NCBI GenBank assembly: GCA_037974665.1
Contig: CM075775.1
Location: 65,319,311 to 65,383,310 of the forward strand
Source: Ehretia macrophylla
Taxonomy: Eukaryota > Streptophyta > Magnoliopsida > Boraginales > Ehretiaceae
DNA length: 64,000 nt
Reading direction: 5' to 3'
In this document: in pieces, positions 45,899-58,403 of the stretch
Layout: every line of letters starts with the position of its first letter
How positions within the stretch are numbered: the stretch's first letter is position 1
Translations under genes and position numbers: made by a program
The notes under the pieces: generated by a model
What the model was told of the DNA's origin: nothing
What the model saw: the letters and a program-made list of their open reading frames with translations, nothing else
Database searches by the model: none

Positions 45899-48800
45899 TG
45901 TCACGCCCCAACCCGGGCTATAAAGGTTAGACTAGGGTGTGATGTAAACATTCAAGTCCATTCACATTCTTAATCGTTCTAGGAGGTTTAGCGCTTAACG
46001 TTTTATTCTAGACTCCAAAATTTTCCAGAAATCCGGCAGCATAACGGCTGTAATTGGGCTCTTTGTTTTGACCTAAATTATCTAACAGCCTCAATACTTC
46101 CAATTTAAGTCCATTCCCGACTAGAATTTACTATTTAATCGTCAATTGAATTACCTATTGGTTATTTCGACGTCCCGTTTGATTTATAACCTAGCATGAT
46201 ACTATGTCTCGTTTGTCCATTTATTCTCGTTTCAAAATATGCCTGTTGATCATAGCTTATTAGCGAGTACCTGTTGAGATTGGATAAGTTCATTTGCCTA
46301 TTCCTCAACTAAGCATCATAACATATGGTAGATACTAGTGATAATAAAAGCAAGAACAATCATAGTATGTCTAGTGTCAGTCTACTTAAAATAAGTACAA
46401 ACCAAAATTAGACTCCAAATTACAACGGGGGTCTATTACATCACAAACAACAAATAACGTAAGGGAAATAGTCTTCAAGTAACAAAAGTTCACAAGAAGT
46501 CACGTTCAAGCAAAACAACAATAACAAGCAATCATTCCAGGGGTTCATCATTAGGTACATTGAGCTTGGGTTCCTGTACCTGTTCTTCTTCACCTGAAAT
46601 GATAAAAGAGGGTGAGTCCTTATGAACTCAGTGAGGGGGAACGAGAAATAAGTTTTGAAACTCATTTTCCGGTTAAACTTATGAAAATCCCTTTTTCAAA
46701 CATGAATACAACAGAAATACAAGTACAAAAATACAAATCCAGAAGCAGGAATACCGGTCTTTCCTCCCCGAGGTTCACTAGGATCCAAGCGAGAGTACTT
46801 GTACACATAATAAAAAGGATACGGTGAGCTTTTGCTCTCAGATCAGATCCAGGATCAGTTGTTGCGGCCGACTTCGAATCATCCCCTAAACACACCAAGT
46901 GGGTGTACTCCGGCTGTATCCCAAAATCCTACGACCCAACTCTCCGAGGAAGTCTAGCCCCCAAGCGAGAGAGGGAATGGGACCATGGTGGTCACGGTAT
47001 CACCGGCAAGCCCGATGCCGCCCGGCGTACGTGATCGCTACCATGCCGACAGGAAAGGTTGCAACCTTGTATGCAATGCACATTTATGACAGGTAATATA
47101 TATATCACAGAAAGAGGACAACAAAGTAGGTTGCCTCCGGACAGTCATAAGATTGCACATTGGCAGATAAACAAGCAGGACACGATAAGACAGGAAATTT
47201 CACTTGAAAGGCGTATAGAGTTATGTGGAAATTAAACGGGCAGCCATGTAACACATGTAAAACAGGACATATAACTCATTAAAAAGTCCACGCAATCAAG
47301 TGATAAGATTACTCAACATGCAATGATATCAACATGGGTTCAAATGCAAGAAAAGCTTATTTGTCAACATGCAATGGTCAATATCACTTTTGAAATTATA
47401 AAAAATTTACGGGCAACCCACGCAACGTACATTTTCCTCACAATATCCAATGGTTAACACTTAGCAAGAATACTTAGTCATTAGGGTGTCTATTTCATGC
47501 ATAATCGTGCGATCAAAACCCTAAGTCAACTTAACATCATTCCCAAGTCATGCATCAATCAATTCATACATCCTCAAGTGCTCAAAACAGTCCACATAAT
47601 ATTCCAACACCACAATTCCAAGCAATTAGTGCCACAAAAGAGGTTACAATAGTTTTCCAAGCACATAGCTAAGTGGAACACTCACTGCAATAGGATGTTT
47701 TCTCACAATCAATCGGATAATCAAACAATCTCTAAATTCAGTGAATAAGATGTCAAATTAAAGGTTAAGAAGTGAACTAAAATCAGAAACAAACCTTGCA
47801 TCAATTGGAGTTCGGGATCATTAGATATAGCCGAAATAATGGAACTGCACAAAACTGTCCAGATTTTCCTATCTTTCGATATTTCATGTTTTTGAGGTCC
47901 TTAGGTTCATTTTTAGCCTAAGCCTATTTCTGGAAAAAATGTCCACAACTGAAACATCTAGCAGCACAGAAAATTTCACGCAATTTGGATGTCATTTTCT
48001 AGGTCAAAAACCTCTCGTTCTATATAGTCAGTGCATCTGCCAAAACTGTTTCATTTCCTCAAATTTTTCCAGATTTAGCTACCTTTCGCGATTTTGCCAT
48101 TTTGAGGACCTTAGAGCCAAAATTTGACTTACCTATTTCTGCAAAAATTGTTCAAAACTGTCCAAACTAGTCACCTAGTGATTTTTACGCAATTTCAACA
48201 TCATTTGCTTAGCCAAAATTACCTCGAACAGACTGGTCAGAAAGCTGTCTCATAAATTCGACTTTACCTAGCATCATTTTCAAGCCAAGTTCTTGCCATG
48301 CATGGTTGTTTAAGCTCATGAACGACCACATAACTCAAGTACAGAAGCAAATATACACATTTATGAACATGCATGTGAAATTTCAAAGAGTTTTCAAAAG
48401 CTTTTAACCCTCACCTTTGCAATCAACCAAACTATGCTCAAAAACCTGGTTGAAGCTCAAATCTGTTCTTCTCCTTGCTTGGCTGAGATTTCAACTTGGT
48501 TTTCTCTATTTTTCCTAGCCTAGTGATCAAGCTCTTAGTGCATGCATGTAGTTAAAACATGAAGAAAAGAAATGAATGTCAAGAAGCTTACCTAAGGCCG
48601 AAATGAAGCTTCAATGCACATGCATGAGTGTTTTTTGAACTCTAGCTTGATTGCTTGGTTTTCTTGATGATTTGCTTGCCTTGTTCGACCAAGGTGTGAT
48701 GAAGATGAGCAAGGATGGTGAGAGTTCAGCCAAGGACCGAAATGGAGAGAGGAAAAGAGAGTGAGAGAGAAATGTGAGAGAAAGAAATGAAGAAAATGAA

Positions 48801-49497
48801 GATAAAACAAAGGCTTTGCAACTTGAGGAGCATGCTCGGCCTTGAGTCTTTCAATTTCAGCTTTTGTCTCCAAAATGCTTTAAATTTTGAATGCTAGAAT
48901 GGGCATGCACGGGCTGGTCGGATATGGTGAGGATTTGAAGGAATTTGAGCAATTATTTTAATGCCTTATGTCATTTTTTTGTCTTTGCATGCATAGAATA
49001 AAATATGTTGCTCAAATTTCTTGCTCAAGAACAAGGCATGGCCGGCTATTGCATGTGCCAAATCTGAATTTTGTGTCTTCTTTTGAGTGTTATTTAATTG
49101 TATTTTGAAAGTGCAAAAAAAAGAATAATGCATAAAGAATAAAGAATGTTTTGTTTTTGGTGCATTTTTGTCTTCTAGTGAAAGGAATTTGGATTATTAT
49201 ATTGTTAGTGGATTTTGTAGGATTGTTTAATAGTCTAGTGCTTCGTGTAAGATGCTTTCTTGATTAGCGTGAAGACACGCTTTCCTAGGTTTAGGGCACG
49301 CACTTCGAGGTAGGACACGAACTACGAGACGAACGCACGTTTTTCAAGTAAACGCACATAACCCTATATGAATGCACGAAATTCAATGCAAGGCACACAA
49401 AACTAAATACAATTCTCAAACCTAGGTCATGGCACGTAAATCTAGGTTAGGGAAAACGAAGCTAGGTTTTGCACACAAATCGGGGTCAGGCCTCACA
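45899..49497 (-). repeat. 3' LTR of element D
   Basis: Downstream LTR in element orientation, 3599 bp, with ends TGTGAGG...GTGACA on the - strand. The U3 end lies at 49497 beside the polypurine tract. It contains a segment with GGTGAGTCCTTATG shared by all LTRs here and a highly conserved segment around 46940-47100. Small ORFs of 60-95 codons occur on both strands, but none has a recognisable product. Most of its differences from the partner LTR cluster in 45899-46920. Confidence 0.93.
49277..49490 (-). repeat. Degenerate short repeats in U3 of the 3' LTR of D
   Basis: About 215 bp of GGCACG- and CCTAGGT-containing imperfect repeats, half the length of the tracts in LTRs B and C. It begins beside a GCGTG...CACGC hairpin. 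The shorter tract explains most of the 195-230 bp difference in LTR length between D and B/C. Confidence 0.7.
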
Positions 49498-49510
49498 TCC
49501 TCCCCTCCTT
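49498..49510 (-). other. Polypurine tract of element D
   Basis: AAGGAGGGGAGGA on the - strand, directly abutting the TGTGAGG start of the 3' LTR. This is the expected position of the plus-strand DNA primer in reverse transcription. Confidence 0.9.
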
Positions 49511-49531
49511 AAAAGAATTTCATCCAGAAAT

Positions 49532-52066
49532 TCAATATTTACCTTGAAATAAAGCTGGATATTGCTGCTCCATCTGGTCTCGCCTTTCCCACGTTGCTTC
49601 TTCAACTCCATGATGATCCCACAACACTTTCACCATCGGTATAGTTCTGTTGCGCAACTCCCGATCCTGTTGGTCTAGGATCCGAATGGGCTTCTCCTCG
49701 TAAGACAAGTTTTCCCGAAGCTGCAACGGCTCTAGCTCCAAGATATACGACGGGTCAGGATGATACTTCCGCAGCATCGATACATGAAAGACGTCATGAA
49801 TATTGGAGAGGTTCTGGGGTAGTACTAGGCGATACGCCAACTTGCCAACCTTCTCAACTATCTCAAACGGTCCTACAAATCTCGGGCTCAACTTTCCACC
49901 CTTGCCATGTTTAATCAGTCCCCTCCGGGGTGATATCTTCAAGAACACCTTGTCGCCAACCTCAAACTCGAGACTCCGTCTCCGTCGGTCTGCATAACTC
50001 TTCTGCCTGCTCTGGGCGGTAAGCATCCGTTTCCGGATGAGGTGGATGTTATCAACAGTTTTCATCAGTTCAGGTAAAAGGGTCGGGTCAAAAGTCTTCG
50101 TCTCACCTACTTCATCCCAGTAGATTGGGGATCGACACTTACGTCCATACAGTGCCTCAAAAGGGGCCATCCCGATCGTGGCCTGATAACTATTGTTGTA
50201 GGCGAACTCTGCTAGAGATAGATATTTCTCCCAACCTTTCCTGAAGTCCAACACACATGCCCTCAGCATATCCTCCAAAATCTGAATAGTTCTCTCCGAT
50301 TGACCGTCCGTCTGAGGGTGATAAGCCGTGCTAAAACTCAATTTCGTCCCCAAAGCTTCCTGCAATCTCTTCCAAAATCGGGAAGTAAAACGAGGATCCC
50401 TATCCGATACAATACTCACAGGCATCCCGTGCAGTCTTACAATCTCCGCCACATACATATCTCCCAATTCGTCGGGACTATCCTCCTTGTTCATCGGTAA
50501 AAAGTGTGCCGACTTAGTCAATCTATCCACTATAACCCAAACGGCGTCACGACCCTTTTGTGATCTGGGCAGGTCCATAACAAAATCCATAGTGATATGT
50601 TCCCATTTCCATTGGGGAATCTCTAACTGCTGAAGTAAACCTGCGGGTCGTTGATGTTCTGCTTTAACTCTCTGGCAAGTCAAACACCGTGCTACAAACT
50701 CCGCAATTTCTCTTTTCATGTTATTCCACCAATAGTGTTGCTTCAAATCCCGATACATCTTTGTTCCACCGGGGTGAATGGTATATCTAGAATTATGTGC
50801 TTCCTCAAGAATCTTCTTTTTCAGCTCTGGCTCATTGGGAACACAAACCCGGTTCCTAAACCTCCAAACACCATCATCGTGAAACTTGAAATCTGCATTG
50901 CTTTCCTTAATCTTTTGAAATTGTTGGTCCTTTTGTTGAGCCTCTCGTAACTCAGATAACAAAGTCGATTGAACTTGGGTAGTGGCAAAAAGTAACCCCT
51001 TCTGAGTCAATTGTGGTTTCCATAGAAACGCTTCCCCCAACAACTCATGCACCTTGACTTCTAGTTTTGCCATGCTTGCTTTTCTGCTTAAGGCATCTGC
51101 GACTACGTTCGCCTTACCGGGCACATAATTAATTGAGCAGTTATAATCATCCAAAAGCTCCATCCACCGCCTTTGCCTCATATTCAACTCCTTTTGAGAG
51201 AACAAGTATTTCAAGCTCTTATGATCGGTAAATATCTCAAACTTGTTACCCCACAGATAATGCCTCCATTTCTTGAGTGCAAACACAATAGCCGCTAACT
51301 CCAGATCATGCGTCGGGTAATTCATCTCATACGGCTTTGGTTTCCTAGAAGCATATGCAATAACTCTTCCATTTTGCATCAATACACATCCCAATCCTTC
51401 TTTCGAAGCATCGCTATAGATTACGAAACCTTGACTCCCTTCAGGCAATGCAAGAACTGGTGCAGTAGTCAATCTCTTCTTCAACTCTTGGAAGCTGTTC
51501 TCACACTTATCATCCCACACGAACTTGGTTTTCTTTTGAGTGAGCTTTGTAAGCGGTCCTGCAATCTTAGAGAAATCCTTCACGAACCTCCGATAATAGC
51601 CGGCTAGACCAAGAAAACTCCGAACTTTCGTAACATTTTCCGGCTTCTTCCAAGACATCACTGCATCGATCTTTGCTGGATCTACTGCTATTCCCTCTTG
51701 GGATATGATATGCCCCAAAAATGCAATCTGCTGCAACCAAAATTCACATTTGCTAAACTTTGCATACAATCGATGCTCTCGAAGTTTCTGCAGTACCAAC
51801 CGCAGATGTTGCTCGTGCTCCGCCTCCGATTTCGAGTATACCAAAATATCATCAATGAAGATCACCACAAATTGGTCCAAGTAGGGCTGAAACACCCTAT
51901 GCATCAAATCCATAAAGGCTGCAGGGGCATTAGTTAGTCCAAAAGGCATCACCACATATTCATAGTGCCCATATCTCGTCCTGAAAGCCGTTTTAGGCAC
52001 ATCTTCCTTCTTGATCAGCAACTGATAATATCCTTGCCTCAAGTCGAGTTTCGAATACACTTTGGC
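49532..52066 (-). CDS. pol remainder: RT, RNase H, integrase, chromodomain
   Basis: Continues the gag-pol frame after the TGA; it has no ATG start of its own. Residue numbers count from codon 52060. RT: LDLRQG with D6, [12 protein letters not shown], and the catalytic FIDD (D70, D71). RNase H about 212-327: YSDAS D217, E254, FTDH D279, D322. Integrase zinc finger H422, H429, C459, C462. Core catalytic D492, D553 and E589 (GQSER). A GPF-type segment (PRFVGPFEI) follows, then a C-terminal chromodomain-like region rich in W and E ([15 protein letters not shown]) ending near residue 842. All catalytic residues I looked for are present, so apart from the missing RT N-terminus this half looks intact. 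The chromodomain is thought to guide chromovirus integration toward heterochromatin, which fits a silenced 5S array. Confidence 0.93.
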   Translation of the reverse strand, partial: AKVYSKLDLRQGYYQLLIKKEDVPKTAFRTRYGHYEYVVMPFGLTNAPAAFMDLMHRVFQPYLDQFVVIFIDDILVYSKSEAEHEQHLRLVLQKLREHRLYAKFSKCEFWLQQIAFLGHIISQEGIAVDPAKIDAVMSWKKPENVTKVRSFLGLAGYYRRFVKDFSKIAGPLTKLTQKKTKFVWDDKCENSFQELKKRLTTAPVLALPEGSQGFVIYSDASKEGLGCVLMQNGRVIAYASRKPKPYEMNYPTHDLELAAIVFALKKWRHYLWGNKFEIFTDHKSLKYLFSQKELNMRQRRWMELLDDYNCSINYVPGKANVVADALSRKASMAKLEVKVHELLGEAFLWKPQLTQKGLLFATTQVQSTLLSELREAQQKDQQFQKIKESNADFKFHDDGVWRFRNRVCVPNEPELKKKILEEAHNSRYTIHPGGTKMYRDLKQHYWWNNMKREIAEFVARCLTCQRVKAEHQRPAGLLQQLEIPQWKWEHITMDFVMDLPRSQKGRDAVWVIVDRLTKSAHFLPMNKEDSPDELGDMYVAEIVRLHGMPVSIVSDRDPRFTSRFWKRLQEALGTKLSFSTAYHPQTDGQSERTIQILEDMLRACVLDFRKGWEKYLSLAEFAYNNSYQATIGMAPFEALYGRKCRSPIYWDEVGETKTFDPTLLPELMKTVDNIHLIRKRMLTAQSRQKSYADRRRRSLEFEVGDKVFLKISPRRGLIKHGKGGKLSPRFVGPFEIVEKVGKLAYRLVLPQNLSNIHDVFHVSMLRKYHPDPSYILELEPLQLRENLSYEEKPIRILDQQDRELRNRTIPMVKVLWDHHGVEEATWERRDQMEQQYPALFQGKY

Positions 52067-52069
52067 TCA
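52067..52069 (-). other. In-frame TGA inside reverse transcriptase
   Basis: Reads CAA TGA GCC on the - strand between the DQLQ and AKVYSKLDL segments of RT. The frame is open on both sides for hundreds of codons. It lies within a conserved RT block, before the catalytic FIDD, where programmed readthrough is not known, so it most likely inactivates this copy. Confidence 0.9.
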
Positions 52070-54052
52070 TTGCAGTTGATCAAATAACTCGTCAATCAGG
52101 GGAAGTGGGTATTTATTCTTGACAGTCACTTGGTTCAATCCTCGGTAGTCAATGCATAGCCTCAACGTTCCATCTTTCTTCTTAACAAATAGAACTGGCG
52201 CACCCCACGGTGAAGAAGTCGGTTGCACAAACCCCTTCTTCAACAATCCTTGCAACTGGTCCTTTAATTCTTGTAGCTCGGCCGGTGCCATACGATAGGG
52301 AGCTTTTGATATCGGCTGGGCGCCAGGTAGCAACTCTATAACAAACTCGATCTCCCGATTTGGGGGTAAACCGGGTAATTCTTCAGGGAATACATCTGCA
52401 TAGTCTTTGATCATAGGCATCTCCTCCAACTTAGCTTTATCCGATGGCTTGTTGATAAGGTAAGCCAAGTATCCGTTGCATCCTTTCCTTAAGGACTTCA
52501 CTGCTTTTGTAGATGAAATGATGGAACTCCCGGTGAAATCTCTTCGGCCCAAAACCTCTAGTATCGGTTGATTAGGTACCCGGAATGTTATAATCTTCGC
52601 CCGGCAATCCAGTTGGACATGATGTTTTGCCAGCCAGTCCATCCCTAAAATGACCTCGTAGTCTCGAAAAGGTAATACAATAAGATTGGCCGAGAATTCC
52701 CTATCCTTAATTTGGATTTTACATACTTTACAAGCTGAACTAGTTACAAGTTTAGAACCCATTGGAGTACCAACTTCTACTTCATATGGCAAACATACAA
52801 CTTTCAATTTCACACGTTCCACACATAAGGGAGTAATAAATGAATGAGTACCACCCGGATCAATTAACACCTTAACAGGTTGATTCAGTATGAAGAATGT
52901 ACCTTCAACAACAGCGGTCTCATCTGGAATCTCCTCGCACTCGATAGCATAGGCTCGAGCCTGGACCCTAGGAACTGGAGTCTTGCCCCTACCGGCTGGT
53001 TTACCCTGATTCTGCCCTGCCTGACGTTTAGGGCAATCCTTGATCTGGTGTTGATCACTGCCGCACCTCATATATCGTCCCAACTTCCTCCAACACTGGG
53101 CTTCAGTATGCCCCTTCCTGTCACAATATGAGCAGCTGACGGATTGAGTAGCAGGTGAACTACCTATGGATCCACGGGCGGAAGAGGCTGATGGCGCTTT
53201 CGTCGGGCCACGGTTATTCCCTGGTCTGTTCTGGCTCTGGCCCTGACTGCGACTCTGACTCTGAAACTTCCTCTGCTGACCTGGAGGCTGGTATGGTTTC
53301 TTGTTGGGTTGACTCGAGCCGGCTCCATCTAGTTTCCTCTTCTCAACTCGAGAGGCAGCAGCAAAGAGGGCAGAGTAAGTAGCGAAGTCATGAGAAGCTA
53401 ACTGGTCCTGAATCTCTAGCCTCAAACCAATAGTAAATTTCCACATTTTTTCCTGTGGAGTACAAACCATATACTGAGCATAACGGGACAGTCGGTCAAA
53501 ACGAGCCTCGTACTGGGCCACCGTCATATTACCCTGGGTCAAGTGCATGAACTCCTCGATCCGCCTCTGCCTGGAAACTGCAGGTACATATTTTTCCTTA
53601 AATGCCTTAACGAAATTACCCCACAAGTGAGGTGTCTGATCAGTCTCCCACAGTGCCTCTACAGTGTGCCACCAATGCTCGGCATCCCCATGCAACAGAA
53701 ATACAGCAAACTCCAATTTCTCTTCATCTGTATAATCAAGTGGCCTGAAAATCTTCTCGATCTCGGATAGCCAAGCCTCTACTTTCTCATCATCAGCTTC
53801 CGCGTAGAATTTAGACGGGCGAAAGTCAAGGAATTCCCTAATTCTGCTATGTCTCCCATGGTTACCCTCATTCCTGTTGTTGATGTTGTTGTTGGCTTCA
53901 CGAGCATCCTGACGCTCCATCACACGTGATACACGATCCATGGTAGTTGCCATCATATTAAACATAGCTATACCGGGATTAGTCTGATAGGCATCCCCGG
54001 TCTCTTGAGGTTCACCGCTCCTATTAGTAGTACGGGTACTAGGGCCAGCCAT
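52067..54052 (-). CDS. gag-protease and N-terminal part of RT
   Basis: 661 codons starting [10 protein letters not shown], about 210 bp after the primer-binding site. Gag capsid-type region about residues 75-235 ([21 protein letters not shown]). A basic, Q/S-rich stretch precedes a CCHC zinc knuckle at 307-320 (C-X2-C-X4-H-X4-C). A second knuckle at about 327-340 has Y in place of its first Cys. Aspartic protease motif [11 protein letters not shown] at about 396-406 and ILGMDWL at about 468-474; DPG replaces the textbook DSG/DTG, a form also seen in plant Ty3/gypsy proteins. RT begins near 560 with [15 protein letters not shown] and LCIDYRGLN, then stops at TGA just after DQLQ, where relatives have Gly. 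The next codons continue RT in the same frame, so this is a nonsense mutation (probably GGA to TGA), not a gene end. Confidence 0.93.
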   Translation of the reverse strand: MAGPSTRTTNRSGEPQETGDAYQTNPGIAMFNMMATTMDRVSRVMERQDAREANNNINNRNEGNHGRHSRIREFLDFRPSKFYAEADDEKVEAWLSEIEKIFRPLDYTDEEKLEFAVFLLHGDAEHWWHTVEALWETDQTPHLWGNFVKAFKEKYVPAVSRQRRIEEFMHLTQGNMTVAQYEARFDRLSRYAQYMVCTPQEKMWKFTIGLRLEIQDQLASHDFATYSALFAAASRVEKRKLDGAGSSQPNKKPYQPPGQQRKFQSQSRSQGQSQNRPGNNRGPTKAPSASSARGSIGSSPATQSVSCSYCDRKGHTEAQCWRKLGRYMRCGSDQHQIKDCPKRQAGQNQGKPAGRGKTPVPRVQARAYAIECEEIPDETAVVEGTFFILNQPVKVLIDPGGTHSFITPLCVERVKLKVVCLPYEVEVGTPMGSKLVTSSACKVCKIQIKDREFSANLIVLPFRDYEVILGMDWLAKHHVQLDCRAKIITFRVPNQPILEVLGRRDFTGSSIISSTKAVKSLRKGCNGYLAYLINKPSDKAKLEEMPMIKDYADVFPEELPGLPPNREIEFVIELLPGAQPISKAPYRMAPAELQELKDQLQGLLKKGFVQPTSSPWGAPVLFVKKKDGTLRLCIDYRGLNQVTVKNKYPLPLIDELFDQLQ

Positions 54053-54264
54053 CTATAGGCACAATTTATTGAAATATGATAATTAAAAATCTAATGCATA
54101 AGATATGCAACATATTATAGATACAATTCTAAAAACATTTAAGGCATATAAGTCACTTAAGCACATAGAACATAGAAGGCACATTTAACACATAAACAAG
54201 TCATCCTAATTATCTTAGGGCTCTACCCACGGTCCGAGAGTTAAACCCGGCTTAAGCAATCTAA
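54053..54264 (-). other. Leader between primer-binding site and gag of element D
   Basis: About 210 bp of AT-rich untranslated sequence on the - strand, with no ORF. It probably holds packaging and dimerisation signals, by analogy with other LTR retrotransposons; none is recognisable. Confidence 0.7.
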
Positions 54265-54276
54265 GCTCTGATACCA
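54265..54276 (-). other. Primer-binding site, initiator tRNA-Met type
   Basis: TGGTATCAGAGC on the - strand, the standard plant retrotransposon primer-binding site complementary to the 3' end of initiator tRNA-Met. It lies 11 bp inside the 5' LTR (which ends at 54288), a slightly larger gap than usual, and fixes the element's orientation. Confidence 0.93.
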
Positions 54277-54287
54277 TTCTTCTAAGG

Positions 54288-57200
54288 TGTCACGCCCCAA
54301 CCCGGCCTATAAAGGTTAGACTAGGGTGTGATCAAAACATTCAAGTCCATTCACATTCTTAATCGTTCTAGGAGGTTTAGCGCTTAACGTTTTATTCTAG
54401 ACTCCAAAATTTTCCGGAAATCCGGCAGCATAACGGCTGTAATTGGGCTTTTTGTTTTGACCTAAATTATCTAACAGCCTCAATACTTCCAATTCAAGTC
54501 CATTCCCGACTAGAAGTTACTATTTAATCGTTAATTGAATTACCTATTGGTTATTTCGACGTCCCGTTTGATTTATACCCTATCATGATACTCTGTTTCG
54601 TTTGTCCATTTATTATCGTTTCAAAATATGCGTGTTGATCATAGCTTATTAGCGAGTACCTGTTGAGATTGGATAAGTTCATTTGCCTATTCCTCAACTA
54701 AGCATCATAACATATGGTAGATACTAGTGATAATAAAAGCAAGAACAATCATAGTATGTCTAGTGTCAGTCTACTTAAAATAAGTACAAACCAAAATTAG
54801 ACCCCAAATTACAACGGGGGTCTATTACATCACAAACAACAAATAACGTAAGGGAAATAGTCTTCAAGTAACAAAAGTTCACAAGAAGTCACGTTCAAGC
54901 AAAACAACAATAACAAGCAATCATTCCAGGGGTTCATCATTAGGTACATTGAGCTCGGGTTCCTGTACCTGTTCTTCTTCACCTGAAATGATAAAAGAGG
55001 GTGAGTCCTTATGAACTTAGCGAGGGGGAACGAAAAATTAGTTTTGAAACTCATTTTTCGGTTAAACTTATGAAAATCCCTTTTTCAAACATGAATACAA
55101 TAGAAATACAAGTACAGAAATACAAATACAGAAACAGGAATACCGGTCTTTCCTCCCCGAGGTTCTCTAGGATCCAAGCGGGAGTACTTATACACATAAC
55201 AAAAAGGATACGGTGAGCTTTTGCTCTCAGATCAGATCCAGGATCAGTTGTTGCAGCCGACTTCGAATCATCCCCCAAACACACCAGGTGGGTGTACTCC
55301 GGATGTACCCCAAAATCCTACGACCCAACTCTCCGAGGAAGTCTAGCCCCCAAGCGAGAGAGGGAATGGGACCATGGTGGTCACGGTATCACCGGCAAGC
55401 CCGATGCCGCCCGGCGTACGTGATCGCTACCATGCCGACAGGAAAGGTTGCAACCTTGTATGCAATGCACATTTATGACAGGTAATATATATATCACAGA
55501 AGGAGGACAACAAAGTAGGTTGCCTCTGGACAGTCATAAGATTGCACATTGGCAGATAAACAAGCAGGACACGATAAGACATGAAATTTCACTTGAAAGG
55601 CGTATAGAGTTATGTGGAAATTAAACGGGCAGCCATGTAACACATGTAAAACAGGCCATATAACTCATTAAAAAGTCCACGCAATCAAGTGATAAGATTA
55701 CTCAACATGCAATGATATCAACATGGGTTCAAATGCAAGAAAAGCTTGTTTGTCAACATGCAATGGTCAATATCACTTTTGAAATTATAAAACATTTACG
55801 GGCAGCCCACGCAACGTACAGTTTCCTCACAATATCCAATGGTTAACACTTAGCAAGAATATTTAGTCATTAGGGTGTCTATTTCATGCATAATCGTGCG
55901 ATCAAAACCCTAAGTCAACTTAACATCATTCCCAAGTCATGCATCAATCAATTCATACATCCTCAAGTGCTCAAAACAGTCCACATAATACTCCAACACC
56001 ACAATTCCAAGCAATTAGTGCCACAAAACAGGTTACAATAGTTTTGCAAGCACATAGCTAAGTGGAACACTCACTGCAATAGGATGTTTTCTCACAATCA
56101 ATCGGATAATCAAACAATCTCTAAATTCAGTGAATAAGATGTCAAATTAAAGCTTAAGAAGTTAACTAAAATCAGAAACAAACCTTGCATCAATTGGAGT
56201 TCGGGATCATTAGATATAGCCGAAATAATGGAACTGCACAAAACTGTCCAGATTTTCCTATCTTTCGATATTTCATGTTTTTGAGGTCCTTAGGTTCATT
56301 TTTAGCCTAAGCCTATTTCTGGAAAAAATGTCCACAACTGAAACATCTAGCAGCACAGAAAATTTCACGGAATTTGGATGTCATTTTCTAGGTCAAAAAC
56401 CTCTCGTTCTATATAGTCAGTGCATCTGCCAAAACTGTTTCATTTCCTCAAATTTTTCCAGATTTAGCTACCTTTCGCGATTTTGCCATTTTGAGGACCT
56501 TAGAGCCAAAATTTGACTTACCTATTTCTGCAAAAATTGTTCAAAACTGTCCAAACTAGTCACCTAGTGATTTTTACGCAATTTCAACATCATTTGCTTA
56601 GCCAAAATTACCTCGAACAGACTGGTCAGAAAGCTGTCTCATAAATTCGACTTTACCTAGCATCATTTTCAAGCCAAGTTCTTGCCATGCATGGTTGTTT
56701 AAGCTCATGAACGACCACATAACTCAAGTACAGAAGCAAATATACACATTTATGAACATGCATGTGAAATTTCAAAGAGTTTTCAAAAGCTTTTAACCCT
56801 CACCTTTGCAATCAACCAAACTATGCTCAAAAACCTGGTTGAAGCTCAAATCTGTTCTTCTCCTTGCTTGGCTGAGATTTCAACTTGGTTTTCTCTATTT
56901 TTCCTAGCCTAGTGATCAAGCTCTTAGTGCATGCATGTAGTTAAAACATGAAGAAAAGAAATGAATGTCAAGAAGCTTACCTAAGGCCGAAATGAAGCTT
57001 CAATGCACATGCATGAGTGTTTTTTGAACTCTAGCTTGATTGCTTGGTTTTCTTGATGATTTGCTTGCCTTGTTCGACCAAGGTGTGATGAAGATGAGCA
57101 AGGATGGTGAGAGTTCAGCCAAGGACCGAAATGGAGAGAGGAAAAGAGAGTGAGAGAGAAATGTGAGAGAAAGAAATGAAGAAAATGAAGATAAAACAAA

Positions 57201-57886
57201 GGCTTTGCAACTTGAGGAGCATGCTCGGCCTTGAGGCTTTCAATTTCAGCTTTTGTCTCCAAAATGCTTTAAATTTTGAATGCTAGAATGGGCATGCAAG
57301 GGCTGGTCGGATATGGTGAGGATTTGAAGGGATTTGAGCAAGTATTTTAATGCCTTATGTCATTTTTTTGGCTTTGCATGCACAGAATAAAATATGTTGC
57401 TCAAATTTCTTGCTCAAGAACAAGGCATGGCCGGCTATTGCATGTGCCAAATCTGAATTTTGTGTCTTCTTTTGAGTGTTATTTAATTGTATTTTGAAAG
57501 TGCAAAAAAAAAGAATAATGCATAAAGAATAAAGAATGTTTTTTTTTGGTGCATTTTTGTCTTCTAGTGAAAGGAATTTGGATTATTATATTGTTAGTGG
57601 ATTTTGTAGGATTTTTTAATAGTCTAGTGCTTCGTGTAAGATGCTTTCTTGATTAGCGTGAAGACACGCTTTCCTAGGTTTAGGGCACGCACTTCGAGGT
57701 AGTACACGAACTACGAGACGAACGCACGTTTTTAAAGTAAACGCACGTAACCCTATATGAATGCACGAAATTCAATGCAAGGTACACAAAACTAAATACA
57801 ATTCTCAAACCTAGGTCATGGCACGCAAATCTAGGTTAGGACAAACGAAGCTAGGTTTCGCACGCAAATCGGGGTCGGGCCTCACA
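54288..57886 (-). repeat. 5' LTR of element D
   Basis: Upstream LTR in element orientation, exactly as long as its partner (3599 bp) and about 98% identical by eye. Transcription of D would start within it and run leftward. Nearly identical to its partner over about 56160-57230; differences cluster in the 54288-55310 end. A degenerate repeat tract occupies about 57665-57880 near its U3 end. No credible gene inside. Confidence 0.93.
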
Positions 57887-58283
57887 CCGGTGCCTATAAC
57901 TTTTGATCCGTAAGAAGTTACGCGGCGCACAGCATACCGTTGCAAAGCTCTCCGAGATCTCTACGACAGGGGCAGTTAGCTTGCTCGCTGTGCCCATTTT
58001 TGGAGCCCAAAATCGAACATTTTCATCAATTTCGGGCCACTTTTCTTATTTAGCTTTGTTTTTTCGTCCCGGATCGTACGTCGTGAGCTATTAAAAGGAT
58101 GACAACCTTACTCGCGGGACATTAGACGGGCCTACAACTTGTCGATATCACGTCTTGCGAGGATGCTGCGTTGTTCAAACGGATGGGTTGTCATTATGCC
58201 CTTTGGGCCTTCTGAATGGGCCATCTCTCTAGGCTGGGACTGTGAACCGTTAACACATAAAGGAATTGTGCCCTTAACATGAC

Positions 58284-58403
58284 GGGTGCGATCATACCAG
58301 CACTAATGCACTGGATCCCATCAGAAATCCGAAGTCAAGTGTGCTTGGGCGAGAGTAGTACTAGGATGGGTAACCCCTTGGGAAGTCCTCGTGCTGCACC
58401 CCT
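58284..58403 (+). rRNA. 5S rRNA: 5S rRNA gene copy 54
   Basis: Full length. Differences: C29T, C44A, T53C, C57T, G89A, C95T, T111C, C120T. Confidence 0.95.

Larger units (their letters stand above)
45899..57886 (-). mobile_element. Element D: complete Ty3/gypsy chromovirus retrotransposon (Tekay-like), 11,988 bp
   Basis: Two 3599-bp LTRs (45899-49497 and 54288-57886) bound an internal region of 4790 bp. A perfect 5-bp target duplication CCGGT flanks it (45894-45898 and 57887-57891). On the - strand the order is 5' LTR, initiator-tRNA-Met-type primer-binding site (54265-54276), leader, gag-protease-RT-RNase H-integrase-chromodomain, polypurine tract (49498-49510), 3' LTR. Integrase after RT makes it Ty3/gypsy; a C-terminal chromodomain and long LTRs point to the Tekay (Del) chromovirus clade. 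By eye the LTRs differ at roughly 75-80 sites, about 2%, so insertion is moderately recent. One in-frame TGA in RT makes this copy probably non-autonomous. Confidence 0.95.

Noticed and set aside
48592-48873. 93-codon ORF in the LTR of D (also 56981-57262)
   Set aside because: Low-complexity S/H/F-rich product in the LTR, not conserved as an ORF in B or C. Probably chance.
52060-52069. Programmed stop-codon readthrough in gag-pol
   Set aside because: The TGA is in the middle of a conserved RT block rather than between gag and pol, where readthrough or frameshifting is normally found. A nonsense mutation is simpler.
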